From positions 186,001 through 250,000 of the forward strand of contig OZ006987.1 of NCBI GenBank assembly GCA_963931055.1: DNA of 64,000 bases, in the 5' to 3' direction. The notes beneath the pieces are model-generated. The model searched no databases, was not told the origin of the DNA, and saw only the letters and a list, made by a program, of their open reading frames with translations. The DNA comes from Coprenecus sp949297365 (lineage in GTDB: Bacteria > Bacteroidota > Bacteroidia > Bacteroidales > UBA932). Of the stretch, positions 9,229-17,561 are shown in pieces. The position numbers and the translations under genes are program-made. Position 1 is the stretch's first letter. Each line of letters starts with the position of its first letter.

Positions 9229-10056
9229 CTACATCCGTTCTATCAAAGTCGTGAATACTGTTGTCATGCGGTCTGCCGCCGCATCCGCAGCACGGACCAC
9301 GTCGTCTCCGTTGTTCTCGAAGTCCTCGGCATAGTCATCGTGGGCCTCGTTGGTAATCACAGACATACCGAATACAGGCACGGAACTGTGACGGGCCACT
9401 ATCACTTCGGGAATAGTGGACATACCTATCGCATCGGCGCCTATCATACGGAAATACTTGTATTCGGACGGAGTCTCATAGCTGGGGCCCGTTCCGGCCA
9501 GATAGACTCCTTTCTTCAGTTCTATGCCCTTTTCACGACCTATCTCCTCGGCAAGAGCGATCAACTTGGGATCATACGGACGGGTCATATCGGGAAAACG
9601 TGGTCCGAACTCCTCCAGATTGGGGCCGATAAGAGGGTTGGGCAGCTTGTTGATGTGATCCTTGATAATCATCAGGTCGCCCACCCTGAAATCGAAATTG
9701 ACACCTCCGGCCGCATTGGAGACGAAGAGAGTCTTGATGCCCAGACGCACCATCACCCTCACCGGCAGGGTCACCTTATCCATGGGATATCCCTCGTAAT
9801 AATGAAAGCGTCCCTGCATGGCCAGCACGGACTTTCCTCCGAGGGTTCCAGAGATAAAATTACCCTTATGGCCTATCGCCGTGGATTTTACAAAATTGGG
9901 CACGTCTGTGTAGGGAATCACCACCGGATTCTCTATACTGTCGGCCAGTTTGCCGAGACCGCTGCCCAAGATTATTCCGACCTGAGGCTTCCGGCCTCCG
10001 AGGCGCGAGGCCATATAATCCGCCGCCTCGATTATAGCTGTCATTCTACTATCCAT
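9229..10056 (-). CDS. Purine nucleoside phosphorylase (type I, 6-oxopurine-type)
   Basis: 275 residues of the trimeric PNP/MTAP family: ILGSGLGKLAD phosphate loop, GRFHYYEGYPM, SNAAGGVN, and GPSYETPSEYKYFRMIGAD then GMSTIPEV. The base-binding segment VITNEAHDD carries Asn, as in inosine/guanosine phosphorylases, where MTA phosphorylases have Asp. It would therefore favour deaminated nucleosides such as inosine or 5'-methylthioinosine, which fits the deaminase gene directly upstream. The ATG lies 1 bp after that gene's stop. Confidence 0.88.
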   Translation of the reverse strand: MDSRMTAIIEAADYMASRLGGRKPQVGIILGSGLGKLADSIENPVVIPYTDVPNFVKSTAIGHKGNFISGTLGGKSVLAMQGRFHYYEGYPMDKVTLPVRVMVRLGIKTLFVSNAAGGVNFDFRVGDLMIIKDHINKLPNPLIGPNLEEFGPRFPDMTRPYDPKLIALAEEIGREKGIELKKGVYLAGTGPSYETPSEYKYFRMIGADAIGMSTIPEVIVARHSSVPVFGMSVITNEAHDDYAEDFENNGDDVVRAADAAADRMTTVFTTLIERM

Positions 10057-10057
10057 A

Positions 10058-11326
10058 TTATATTGAATTTATTTTCCTTATAAAACGTCCGGCTTCCTCC
10101 CTTGCGCGTGCCAGCACCTCCTTCTCTCCGTCAACCTTGCCGCCCGACATCAGCACACGGCCATCGCAGATAAGCGTGTCGATGCATGAGCTGTTGGCCG
10201 CATATATCAGATTGGCCTTGAAATTATGCTCAGGTATAAAAAATGCCGAATCCGTATCCACCAATACAAGGTCTGCAATACAGCCCTCCTCCACTGCTCC
10301 GGAGTTGAGCCGCAGTCCCTTTGCACCGTTAAGCGTTCCCATAGCAAGAAGCTCGTCCACGGGCAGGGCCGCCGGATCGTCCCTCCACGCCTTCTGCATA
10401 AGGGCTGCGGTCTTCAATGCCTCCCTCATATCCAGGTTGTTGGATGAGCCGCAACCGTCAGTGCCCATCGTCACATTGGCTCCCGCGTCCCGCAGCTCAT
10501 TGTACAGAAAACGGTAACCGGAAGCCAACTTTAGATTGGAGTTTATATTGTGCACCACCGTGGTTCCGGACTCTCCAAGCAGACGCACATCCTCCTCATT
10601 GAGCCAGAGAGTATGAGCCGCCACTACATCCCTGCCGAGCAGTCCCATATCCGCCAGACGACGGGTCGGCGACACACCGTAACGGGCCAGATGGGCCTCG
10701 TTCTCCCCACGGGTTTCCGATATATGCGTATGCAGCAGCAGTGAGCGGCTTCTCGCAAAATCCGCCGCCCACAGCATATTCTCGTCACAGACAGTATAGT
10801 GAGCATGGATGGAGACCCCGAAACGCACCCTGGGAGACCAGGCCCGTGAAGCCTCATACATGGCCTCGCACTCCTCCCTCTGAAGCCTCTGTTTATCCTT
10901 GTCGCCGCCGTCTAGGAAACAGTAAGTAAGATGCGCCCTCATACCGCTGTCCTCCACCGCCTTGGCGGCCTTGTCCACTCTCCAGTACATATCATTGAAT
11001 GCCGCAGTACCGGTCTTTATCATCTCCAGACAGGCCAGGCGGGTCGCCCAATAGATAAACTCGTCATCCAGAACAGTCTCCGCCTTCCATACAGCATCCA
11101 GCCATCTGGAAAGCGGCATATCCTCGCAGATTCCCCGGAAAAGAGTCATTCCGGAATGGGTATGCATATTGACAAAGGCCGGCATCACTGTTTTTCCGCC
11201 TCCGTCCAGGACGGTATCCGCGTCCATGGCCAGCCCATGACCGATACTGCTGACACCCCCCTCCTTTATATATATGTCGCAAGGAGCTCCGTCCCTGACG
11301 ACATTTCTCAAAAGCAACGTTCCCAT
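10058..11326 (-). CDS. mtaD: Amidohydrolase, 5-methylthioadenosine/S-adenosylhomocysteine deaminase-like
   Basis: 422-residue metal-dependent amidohydrolase of the TrzN/MtaD group. Metal ligands are visible in NMHTHSGMTLFRG (HxH), VSIHAHYTV, HTHISETRGE and MGTDGCGSSNNLDM. The segment EDMPLSRWLD is characteristic of MTA/SAH deaminases. Expected reaction: methylthioadenosine to methylthioinosine (and SAH or adenosine to their inosine forms). It is the first gene of the five-gene operon, with a -7 promoter element 23 bp before its ATG. A guanine- or other nucleoside-deaminase specificity cannot be ruled out from sequence alone. Confidence 0.82.
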   Translation of the reverse strand: MGTLLLRNVVRDGAPCDIYIKEGGVSSIGHGLAMDADTVLDGGGKTVMPAFVNMHTHSGMTLFRGICEDMPLSRWLDAVWKAETVLDDEFIYWATRLACLEMIKTGTAAFNDMYWRVDKAAKAVEDSGMRAHLTYCFLDGGDKDKQRLQREECEAMYEASRAWSPRVRFGVSIHAHYTVCDENMLWAADFARSRSLLLHTHISETRGENEAHLARYGVSPTRRLADMGLLGRDVVAAHTLWLNEEDVRLLGESGTTVVHNINSNLKLASGYRFLYNELRDAGANVTMGTDGCGSSNNLDMREALKTAALMQKAWRDDPAALPVDELLAMGTLNGAKGLRLNSGAVEEGCIADLVLVDTDSAFFIPEHNFKANLIYAANSSCIDTLICDGRVLMSGGKVDGEKEVLARAREEAGRFIRKINSI

Positions 11327-11348
11327 ACTTAATATTCAGTAGAACTTA

Positions 11349-11356
11349 CAAAAATA
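11349..11356 (-). promoter_or_regulatory. Promoter -7 element for the mtaD operon
   Basis: On the minus strand it reads TATTTTTG, matching TAnnTTTG. It lies 23 bp upstream of the mtaD ATG. Confidence 0.5.
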
Positions 11357-11491
11357 ATAAGAACTGTCAGAAATCTCTAAATTTTTTCTCAATATGCATC
11401 CCGCATGCCACTGAATCCTTAAAAATCATAATATTATTCCAGTCTGTCATTAAATACTGAAAGTCCCTGGTCTATTTTGGTATAAAATTAG

Positions 11492-11499
11492 TATATTTG
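11492..11499 (+). promoter_or_regulatory. Promoter -7 element for the acyl-CoA synthetase/kor operon
   Basis: TATATTTG, an exact TAnnTTTG match, 28 bp before the ATG at 11527. No well-spaced -33 TTG is obvious. Confidence 0.6.
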
Positions 11500-11526
11500 C
11501 AGAATTATAGAAGAAATTTTCACACA

Positions 11527-13593
11527 ATGATAACAAAAGAGTTAATCGCCCCCAAAAGCATCGTGGTAGTCGGTGGTTCAGACGACGTCCACAAGCCTGG
11601 CGGAGCCACACTTAAGAACCTGCTGGACACACACTACTCAGGAGAGCTGTATGTCGTCAACCCCAAATGCGACTCAGCTCAGGGAGTCAAATCCTACAGG
11701 GATATAGAGCAACTGCCCTCTGTAGACTGCGCGATACTGGCCATACCGGCCAAGACCTGCCTCGCAACCGTCGAGACACTCTGCAACAAGAAGACCTGCA
11801 AGGCCATCATCATCCTCTCAGCAGGATTCAAGGAGGACAGCAAGGAAGGCGCCGAGTGGGAAAGGAAGATAACGGAGGTCTGCAACTCCACCAACACGGC
11901 CCTCATTGGCCCCAACTGCGTGGGTGTGATGACCAGCCATTACATCGGTGCGTTCATCCAGCCCATACCTAAGATCAATCCCATGGGCGCAACCCTCATA
12001 TCGGGTTCCGGCGCCACCATCGTATTCATCCTTGAGGCGGCCATGCAGCTCGGCCTGCATTTCAACCAGGTATTCTCAGTCGGCAACTGCGCCCAGATAG
12101 GCGTGGAGGACGCCCTCGAATATATGGACGAGACATACGTACACGGCAAGAGCTCGCCCGTCATCATGCTTTACATCGAGAGCATGAACAATCCGGCCAA
12201 GCTGGCCAAACATGCCAAGTCTCTGATAGCCAAAGGAGCCAAGATAGCAGCCATCAAGGCCGGCTACAGCGAGGCCGGCAGCCGCGCGGCATCATCGCAC
12301 ACCGGTGCCATGGCTTCGCCCGACAAGGCTGTCAACGCCCTGTTCCGCAAGACCGGCATCGTAAGGTGCTACAGCCGCACCGAGCTGGTAACAGTAGCGG
12401 CAGCCATGATGTATCCGGAGCCGAACGGCCGTAAAGTGGCGATTGTCACCCATGCCGGAGGTCCCGCCGTCATGCAGACCGACGTGCTCTCCTCCAACGG
12501 CATCGAGATACCCAGACTTTCCGGGCCCAAAGTTCAGGAACTGCTTGCAAGACTGTACCTGGGTTCGTCCACAGCCAATCCTATCGACTTTCTGGCCACC
12601 GGTACCGCCGAGCAGCTGGGTTATATCCTGGATGCCTGCGAGAACGACTTTGACGTGGATGCCATCACCATCATATTCGGTAACCCCGGACTCAGTACGG
12701 TATACGACGTATATGACCTTATCAGCGAGAAGATAAGGACTTCCAAGAAGCCTATATATCCCGTCCTTCCCTCTATCGTCAATGCCAGGAACGAGATCGA
12801 GGCGTTCCACGACAAAGGCGGTATCAGCTTTCCCGACGAGGTGGCCCTCGGTTCAGCCATCGTCAAGATCATGAACCGCCCCAGACCCATAGAAGACTGC
12901 ACACTGCCTCCCGTGGACAAGAAGATGATACGTGAGGTCATAGACGCAAATCCCAACGGATATCTGGCCCCCGACCAGGTTCAGCTTCTGCTGGACGCTG
13001 CCGGCATCAACCGCTCAAAGGAGTATGTCGTAAGCGAGCTCGGAGCTGCGCTTGAGGCCGCCAAGGAGATCAAATATCCCGTGGTGATGAAAGTCGTAGG
13101 ACCCATCCACAAGTCGGATGTAGGCGGAGTATCCCTCAATATCACCGACGACACCACCCTGTCATCCGAGTTCTACAGGATGATGCGTATCAAGGATGCC
13201 ACAGGCGTTCTGCTGCAGCCGATGCTCAGCGGCACCGAGATATTCGTAGGAGCCAAGAGAGAGGACAAGTTCGGACATCTCATCCTCTGCGGTCTGGGCG
13301 GCATCTATGTAGAGGCCCTGCACGACATCAACTGCGCGCTTTCTCCTGTCTCCACCGTCGAGGCCGACGAGATGATCCGCGGACTGCGGGCCATCAAGCT
13401 GCTTGAGGGCATCCGCGGCAAGGAAGGCGTCAACCTTACACTGTTCAACGAGGTTATCCGCAGGGTTTCCGCCCTCTGCGCGGCAGCTCCGGAAATCTTC
13501 GAGATGGACATCAATCCCCTGCTCGGCAACTCCAAGTCCGTCACAGCAGTGGATGCACGTATAAGAATTGAGAAATCAGACATTTCCAAATAA
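11527..13593 (+). CDS. Acyl-CoA (acetate--CoA) ligase, ADP-forming, alpha-beta fusion
   Basis: Single-chain ADP-forming acyl-CoA synthetase that turns an acyl-CoA, ADP and phosphate into acid, CoA and ATP. Start taken at ATG 11527 (MITKELIAPKSIVVVGGSDD), because the upstream open frame overlaps the promoter. Order of domains: CoA-binding Rossmann domain, flavodoxin-like ligase domain with the GPNCVGV loop, a phosphohistidine-type segment SSHTGAMAS, then a C-terminal ATP-grasp domain (YPVVMKVVGPIHKSDVGGV, LLQPMLSGTEIFVG, FEMDINPLL). About 688 residues, usual for the fused form. It heads the operon with the four Kor subunits, which supply acyl-CoA. Confidence 0.9.
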   Translation: MITKELIAPKSIVVVGGSDDVHKPGGATLKNLLDTHYSGELYVVNPKCDSAQGVKSYRDIEQLPSVDCAILAIPAKTCLATVETLCNKKTCKAIIILSAGFKEDSKEGAEWERKITEVCNSTNTALIGPNCVGVMTSHYIGAFIQPIPKINPMGATLISGSGATIVFILEAAMQLGLHFNQVFSVGNCAQIGVEDALEYMDETYVHGKSSPVIMLYIESMNNPAKLAKHAKSLIAKGAKIAAIKAGYSEAGSRAASSHTGAMASPDKAVNALFRKTGIVRCYSRTELVTVAAAMMYPEPNGRKVAIVTHAGGPAVMQTDVLSSNGIEIPRLSGPKVQELLARLYLGSSTANPIDFLATGTAEQLGYILDACENDFDVDAITIIFGNPGLSTVYDVYDLISEKIRTSKKPIYPVLPSIVNARNEIEAFHDKGGISFPDEVALGSAIVKIMNRPRPIEDCTLPPVDKKMIREVIDANPNGYLAPDQVQLLLDAAGINRSKEYVVSELGAALEAAKEIKYPVVMKVVGPIHKSDVGGVSLNITDDTTLSSEFYRMMRIKDATGVLLQPMLSGTEIFVGAKREDKFGHLILCGLGGIYVEALHDINCALSPVSTVEADEMIRGLRAIKLLEGIRGKEGVNLTLFNEVIRRVSALCAAAPEIFEMDINPLLGNSKSVTAVDARIRIEKSDISK

Positions 13594-13760
13594 TGAACCC
13601 CTTCATCAAGTTCAAGAACTGGTATACTGACCAGACACCTACCACCAAAGGATTCATCTGGATGGGGATTATCCTCATCATCGGGATAATCCTGCGCTGG
13701 GACTATATCAGCGAGCGGGTAGTATCATCATTCGGATTCTTAAATTTCAATAACCAATAA
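13593..13760 (+). CDS. Small single-pass membrane protein (55 aa)
   Basis: The ATG overlaps the last base of the synthetase stop (TAATG), a strong sign of translational coupling. The product, MNPFIKFKNWYTDQTP..., has a short basic/aromatic N-terminal part, one hydrophobic helix from about residue 21 to 34 (FIWMGIILIIGIIL), and a short tail ending FLNFNNQ. The ferredoxin gene starts 14 bp after the stop. I do not recognise a family. From position it could tether or assist the Kor complex at the membrane; this is inference only. Confidence 0.7.
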   Translation: MNPFIKFKNWYTDQTPTTKGFIWMGIILIIGIILRWDYISERVVSSFGFLNFNNQ

Positions 13761-13774
13761 CAAACACTCATTTT

Positions 13775-13996
13775 ATGGCAACACAAGGAGCTATTGTAGT
13801 AGACAAAGAGAGGTGCAAGGGCTGCGGCGTATGCGTCGTCAACTGCCCCACCGAGGCCATTGCCCTGTCCCATGAGGTCAACGGCAAGGGTTACAACTTC
13901 CTTTCTCTGGTCAATCCCGAGAAATGCATCGGCTGCGCCAACTGCGCGACCGTATGTCCTGATTCAGTTATTACTGTTTATCGTGTTAAAATCTAA
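13775..13996 (+). CDS. korD: 2-oxoacid:ferredoxin oxidoreductase, 4Fe-4S delta subunit
   Basis: 73-residue ferredoxin-type subunit with two cluster motifs, CKGCGVCVVNCP (residues about 14-25) and CIGCANCATVCP (about 50-61), enough for two [4Fe-4S] clusters that pass electrons from the TPP site to soluble ferredoxin. It begins the D-A-B-C order of the oxidoreductase genes, spaced 11 bp from the alpha gene. Confidence 0.9.
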   Translation: MATQGAIVVDKERCKGCGVCVVNCPTEAIALSHEVNGKGYNFLSLVNPEKCIGCANCATVCPDSVITVYRVKI

Positions 13997-14007
13997 ATTT
14001 TGAGAAT

Positions 14008-15081
14008 ATGGCAGAAAAGATTCTTATGAAAGGTAACGAGGCCATCGCATACGGAGCCATCGACTGCGGATGCGACGGATACTTCGGATACCCCATCACC
14101 CCCCAGTCCGAAGTGATGGAAACCCTGATGAAAGTACAGCCTTGGGAGACCACCGGTATGGTAGTGCTTCAGGCCGAGAGTGAAACATCATCTATCAATA
14201 TGGTATACGGCGGTGCCTGCTGCGGAAAGAAGGTCATGACCTCTTCTTCCAGCCCCGGTATCAGCCTTATGTGCGAGGGACTCAGCTACATCGCCGGTGC
14301 CGAGCTGCCCTGTGTAGTAGTGAACGTGATGCGCGGAGGTCCGGGACTCGGAACCATCCAGCCCAGCCAGGGAGACTATTTCCAGGCAGTCAAGGGCGGC
14401 GGACACGGTGACTACCATCCCATCGTCCTCGCTCCCGCCTCTGCTCAGGACATGTACGACTTCGTAGGCGAGGCTTTTGAGCTCGCATTCAAATACCGCA
14501 ACCCTGCCATGATTCTCGGTGACGGTGTCATCGGCCAGATGATGGAGAAAGTAGAGCTCCGTCCCGCCAAGCCCCGCCGCACTGACGAGGAGATCCGCGC
14601 CCTCTGCGACTCCTGGGCCACCATCGGCAACAAGGGCCGTCACGGCAACACCATCACATCCCTCGCCCTCGATCCTCAGGTACAGGAGAACTTCAACATC
14701 AAGCTCCAGAAGAAGTACGCCGAGATAGAGGCCAACGAAGTCCGTTACTCTACCTACATGACCGATGACGCCGAGTACCTCATCGTAGCATTCGGATGTA
14801 TGTCCCGTATCGGAGAGAAAGTTGTGGAGCTGGCACGCGAGGAAGGCATACGCCTCGGCCTGCTGCGTCCCATCACCCTCTATCCTTTCCCCAAGAAAGA
14901 GATTGACTCTCTCGTTCCCCAGCTCAAGAACATCCTCTCTCTCGAGCTCAACGCCGGCCAGATGGTCGAGGACATCAGACTGATCGTCAACGGACGCATC
15001 CCCGTCAACTTCTACGGCCGTCAGGGCGGTATGATTCCTGACCCCGAGGAGATCCTGGAAGTCTTCAAAAAAACTATGTAA
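14008..15081 (+). CDS. korA: 2-oxoacid:ferredoxin oxidoreductase alpha subunit
   Basis: 357 residues with pyruvate:ferredoxin oxidoreductase domains I and II. Seen: KGNEAIAYGAIDCGCDGYFGYPITPQ at the N-terminus (a longer segment broken by the family pattern), AESETSSINMVYGGACCGKKVMTSSSSPG, MRGGPGLG, and LRPITLYPFP in the C-terminal domain. The N-terminal YPITPQSE pattern fits both VorB (branched-chain 2-oxoacids) and KorA (2-oxoglutarate); sequence reading cannot decide. It is followed by beta and gamma in the same operon. Confidence 0.9.
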   Translation: MAEKILMKGNEAIAYGAIDCGCDGYFGYPITPQSEVMETLMKVQPWETTGMVVLQAESETSSINMVYGGACCGKKVMTSSSSPGISLMCEGLSYIAGAELPCVVVNVMRGGPGLGTIQPSQGDYFQAVKGGGHGDYHPIVLAPASAQDMYDFVGEAFELAFKYRNPAMILGDGVIGQMMEKVELRPAKPRRTDEEIRALCDSWATIGNKGRHGNTITSLALDPQVQENFNIKLQKKYAEIEANEVRYSTYMTDDAEYLIVAFGCMSRIGEKVVELAREEGIRLGLLRPITLYPFPKKEIDSLVPQLKNILSLELNAGQMVEDIRLIVNGRIPVNFYGRQGGMIPDPEEILEVFKKTM

Positions 15082-15093
15082 CAAAAGGCAATC

Positions 15094-15858
15094 ATGATGG
15101 ATATTAACGAAATAATCAAACCTGAGAACAAGGTTTACGGGAAAACCCCCATACTCAAAGACAACATCCTCCATTACTGCCCCGGCTGCTCCCACGGTGT
15201 AGTCCACAAGATCATCGCCGAGGTCATCGAGGAGATGGGCATCCAGGACAAGACCATCGGTATCTCCCCTGTAGGATGCTCCGTATTCGCATACAACTAT
15301 CTGGACATCGACTGGCAGCAGGCAGCCCACGGACGTGCTCCCGCCCTCGCCACAGCCACCAAGAGACTGATGCCCGACAAATACGTGTTCACATACCAGG
15401 GTGACGGTGACCTCGCATCCATCGGTACCGCTGAGGTAATGCACGCCTGCAACCGCGGTGAGAACATCGTCATCATCTTCATCAACAACGCTATCTACGG
15501 TATGACCGGAGGCCAGATGGCTCCCACCACCCTCCTCGGACAGGTGACCGCCACCACTCCTTACGGACGTAAGGCCGAGCTCAACGGTTATCCCCTCAAG
15601 ATTACCGAGCTCATCGCCCAGCTCGAGGGAACCTGCTACGTGACCCGTCAGTCCGTACAGAACCCCGCTGCAGTGCGCAAGACCAAGAAGGCCATCCGCA
15701 AGGCCTTCGAGAACTCCATGATGAAGAAGGGAACTTCTTTCGTAGAGGTGGTCAGCACATGTAACTCAGGCTGGAAAGTTCCTCCTGTACAGGCCAACAA
15801 GTGGATGGAGGAGAATATGTTTCCCTTCTATCCGCTCGGCGACATGAAGGACCGTTGA
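15094..15858 (+). CDS. korB: 2-oxoacid:ferredoxin oxidoreductase beta subunit (TPP-binding)
   Basis: 254 residues carrying the thiamine pyrophosphate site: CPGCSHGVVHKI near residue 28 (cluster/TPP-related cysteines), the GDGDLASIGTAE motif that starts the Mg-TPP signature, and its NNAIYGMTGGQ end. Two adjacent ATGs (15094, 15097) are possible starts. Its stop codon lies inside the 5' arm of a 123-bp inverted repeat that separates it from the gamma gene. Confidence 0.92.
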   Translation: MMDINEIIKPENKVYGKTPILKDNILHYCPGCSHGVVHKIIAEVIEEMGIQDKTIGISPVGCSVFAYNYLDIDWQQAAHGRAPALATATKRLMPDKYVFTYQGDGDLASIGTAEVMHACNRGENIVIIFINNAIYGMTGGQMAPTTLLGQVTATTPYGRKAELNGYPLKITELIAQLEGTCYVTRQSVQNPAAVRKTKKAIRKAFENSMMKKGTSFVEVVSTCNSGWKVPPVQANKWMEENMFPFYPLGDMKDR

Positions 15859-15976
15859 TTTAAAATCTTGCGAACTGCTGCGTCACTGCTCAGTCCTCGT
15901 ATCCTCATTTACGGAAGTAAACTCCGGTACTCGGACTTTCGCGTTCCTTGCATTTCACAAGATTTTTGAAATCAAC
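15854..15976. repeat. 123-bp imperfect inverted repeat between korB and korC (hairpin family, copy 1)
   Basis: Outer arms GTTGATTT...AAATCTTG and CAAGATTTTTGAAATCAAC pair. The inner arms AGTCCtcGTA and TACtcGGACT pair with regularly spaced small internal loops. The tip is TTTACGGAAGTAAA. The element supplies the korB stop codon. A second copy with different arms but the same tip lies at 59091-59210. Its location inside an operon suggests an RNA hairpin that sets the ratio or stability of the flanking messages. Confidence 0.75.
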
Positions 15977-16045
15977 GAAAGACAAAGCAGTACACAAGAT
16001 ACTGAGATCATAATTTAAAATACTACAAACTATTTAGACAGAAAT

Positions 16046-16591
16046 ATGAAAGAAGAAATCATCATAGCAGGATTCGGAGGACAGGGAGTCCTCTCCATGG
16101 GCAAGATTCTGGCCTACTCCGGTATCATGCAGGATCAGGAAGTGGCATGGATGCCTTCATACGGTCCTGAAATGCGCGGCGGTACATGTAATGTAAGCGT
16201 CATCCTCAGCGACAAGAAGATCAGTTCTCCTATCCTGAGCAAGTTCGATACCGCCATCATCCTCAACCAGCAGTCTCTCGACAAGTTCGAGTCAAGGGTA
16301 AAGCCCGGCGGTCTGCTCGTTTACGACCCCAACGGCATCACCCACCATCCCACCCGTACCGACATCCAGATCTATAAGATCGATGCCGCAGACGAGGCTG
16401 CCAAGCTGGGTAACGCCAAGGCTTATAACATGATCGTGCTCGGAGCCTTCCTGAAAGTGAAGCCCATCGTGAAGATGGAGAACGTGACAGCCGGACTCAA
16501 GAAGTCCCTCCCTCCCCGTCACCACAACCTCATCCCGATGAATGAGCAGGCCATCAAGGTCGGCATGGACGCTGTAGTCAAGGTCCGCTAA
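16046..16591 (+). CDS. korC: 2-oxoacid:ferredoxin oxidoreductase gamma subunit
   Basis: 181-residue gamma domain: IIAGFGGQGVLSMGKILA at the N-terminus, MPSYGPEMRGGTCN, and a C-terminal helix region ending NEQAIKVGMDAV. It completes the D-A-B-C set. Unlike the other subunits it is separated by a 187-bp gap filled by the hairpin repeat, and is followed by a terminator 20 bp after its stop. Confidence 0.92.
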   Translation: MKEEIIIAGFGGQGVLSMGKILAYSGIMQDQEVAWMPSYGPEMRGGTCNVSVILSDKKISSPILSKFDTAIILNQQSLDKFESRVKPGGLLVYDPNGITHHPTRTDIQIYKIDAADEAAKLGNAKAYNMIVLGAFLKVKPIVKMENVTAGLKKSLPPRHHNLIPMNEQAIKVGMDAVVKVR

Positions 16592-16610
16592 TCCGCTAAA
16601 ACAAACTGTA

Positions 16611-16656
16611 AGGGAGATGTGTCGAAATGCAAATTTTGGCACATCTCCTTTTATTT
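16611..16656. terminator. Bidirectional terminator between korC and the ORF6N gene
   Basis: GGAGATGTG and CACATCTCC form a 9-bp stem with a T-rich tail on the plus strand; the loop is about 20 nt. It lies between convergent genes. Confidence 0.75.
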
Positions 16657-17196
16657 TCCGCCCCTCTTCACTTTATGCCTCAGCTTCATCACAGCAAAAT
16701 TCAGCTCAATCTCTGTCTCCGTCCCGTTCGTCTGCAGATCCTCACCGAAGAGGTCAGCCATGATGTCCCCGCTTCTCTGCATAAGGGACTTCTGCCCGTA
16801 CTTGTCCGGACAGGCCGACAGCTCACCTATTGTCCGCGACAGCTCCCGCAGCTTGGCGAACGCCTCGATAATCGAGATAGTCGCCTCTATCGCCTTATCC
16901 CCCTTCAGAATAGTCGCCAGCATATACAGGCCCTTTTCCGTAAACGCTTTTGGCAGCACAGATGAATACTTGAGTTTATCAAGGCGGTCAAAATTTTTGA
17001 CCACCTCCTGCTTTTCATCGACATCGAGCTGCAGTATATACCCATACGGAAATTTCTTCGGATTGTTTCTGACCGCCTGATTGATCTCCTTTGTCTCTAC
17101 TCCGTAAATCTCCGCCACCGCAAAGTCCAGGATGACATCCTGCCCTCTCAGGCGCACGATTTTGTCTTTAACCGACTTATTTTCCAATATTCCCAT
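16651..17196 (-). CDS. ORF6N domain protein
   Basis: About 181 residues from the ATG at 17196 (MGILENKSVKDKIVRLRGQDVILD); an earlier in-frame start at 17232 would add 12 residues. The N-terminal 100 residues match the ORF6N fold of phage antirepressor/KilA-N-type proteins: DFAVAEIYGVETKEINQAVRNNPKKFP, then a helix, then VLPKAFTEKGLYMLATILKG (quoted in short blocks with positions about 20-95). The C-terminal part is helical. Chromosomal copies are common in Bacteroidota and of unknown role, probably DNA-binding. It converges on the kor operon across a shared terminator. Confidence 0.82.
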   Translation of the reverse strand: MGILENKSVKDKIVRLRGQDVILDFAVAEIYGVETKEINQAVRNNPKKFPYGYILQLDVDEKQEVVKNFDRLDKLKYSSVLPKAFTEKGLYMLATILKGDKAIEATISIIEAFAKLRELSRTIGELSACPDKYGQKSLMQRSGDIMADLFGEDLQTNGTETEIELNFAVMKLRHKVKRGGK

Positions 17197-17405
17197 AGTA
17201 TCTGATTTTGCCACAAAATTACCTATTGCCAATAACCGAAAACAGAACCTAAAGATTCAGCGCAAGATTTACCTGTTTCTATAATTTTACGTTTTTATAA
17301 ATTTCCACACCCTTGTGGTATTGGGTGCAGAAGTCAGTGGAGTTGACACGGTGTCAGGGTGGATGCCGGACACGGATGTTGGTGCGGAAATTCTGTGTTT
17401 TTTTA

Positions 17406-17413
17406 TAAATTTG
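17406..17413 (+). promoter_or_regulatory. Promoter -7 element upstream of the thioesterase/umuDC genes
   Basis: TAAATTTG, matching TAnnTTTG, about 150 bp before the thioesterase ATG, so the transcript would carry the 110-bp hairpin at 17431-17540 as its leader. Confidence 0.45.
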
Positions 17414-17430
17414 CGGCACATTAACGTTCG

Positions 17431-17540
17431 TTGATAAAATCCAGCAACGAGAAAAGACTAGCCGCCCTCGGCTCTAGAGGGAGGGGCCCGTCGCGGAGCG
17501 GTGGGAGGGCCTGGTCTTTTCGACTGCTGGATTTTTATCA
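17431..17540. repeat. 110-bp GC-rich inverted repeat
   Basis: Outer arms TTGATAAAATCCAGCA and TGCTGGATTTTTATCA pair almost perfectly, continued by GAAAAGAC/GTCTTTTC. The inner part is very GC-rich (CCGCCCTCGG, GAGGGGCCC, GGTGGGAGGG), unlike the AT-rich flanks. It sits 21 bp before the thioesterase start and would form a large leader hairpin or represents a mobile palindrome. Confidence 0.7.
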
Positions 17541-17561
17541 GATTAACAAATAACAAACTAA

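Noticed and set aside
11327..11526. SAM-type riboswitch upstream of the methylthioadenosine genes
   Set aside because: The divergent region is AT-rich with two promoter elements and no multi-stem structure.
14188..15444. 418-codon open frame on the minus strand
   Set aside because: It lies wholly antisense to korA and korB, whose protein motifs are unmistakable; the long frame is a by-product of their codon use.
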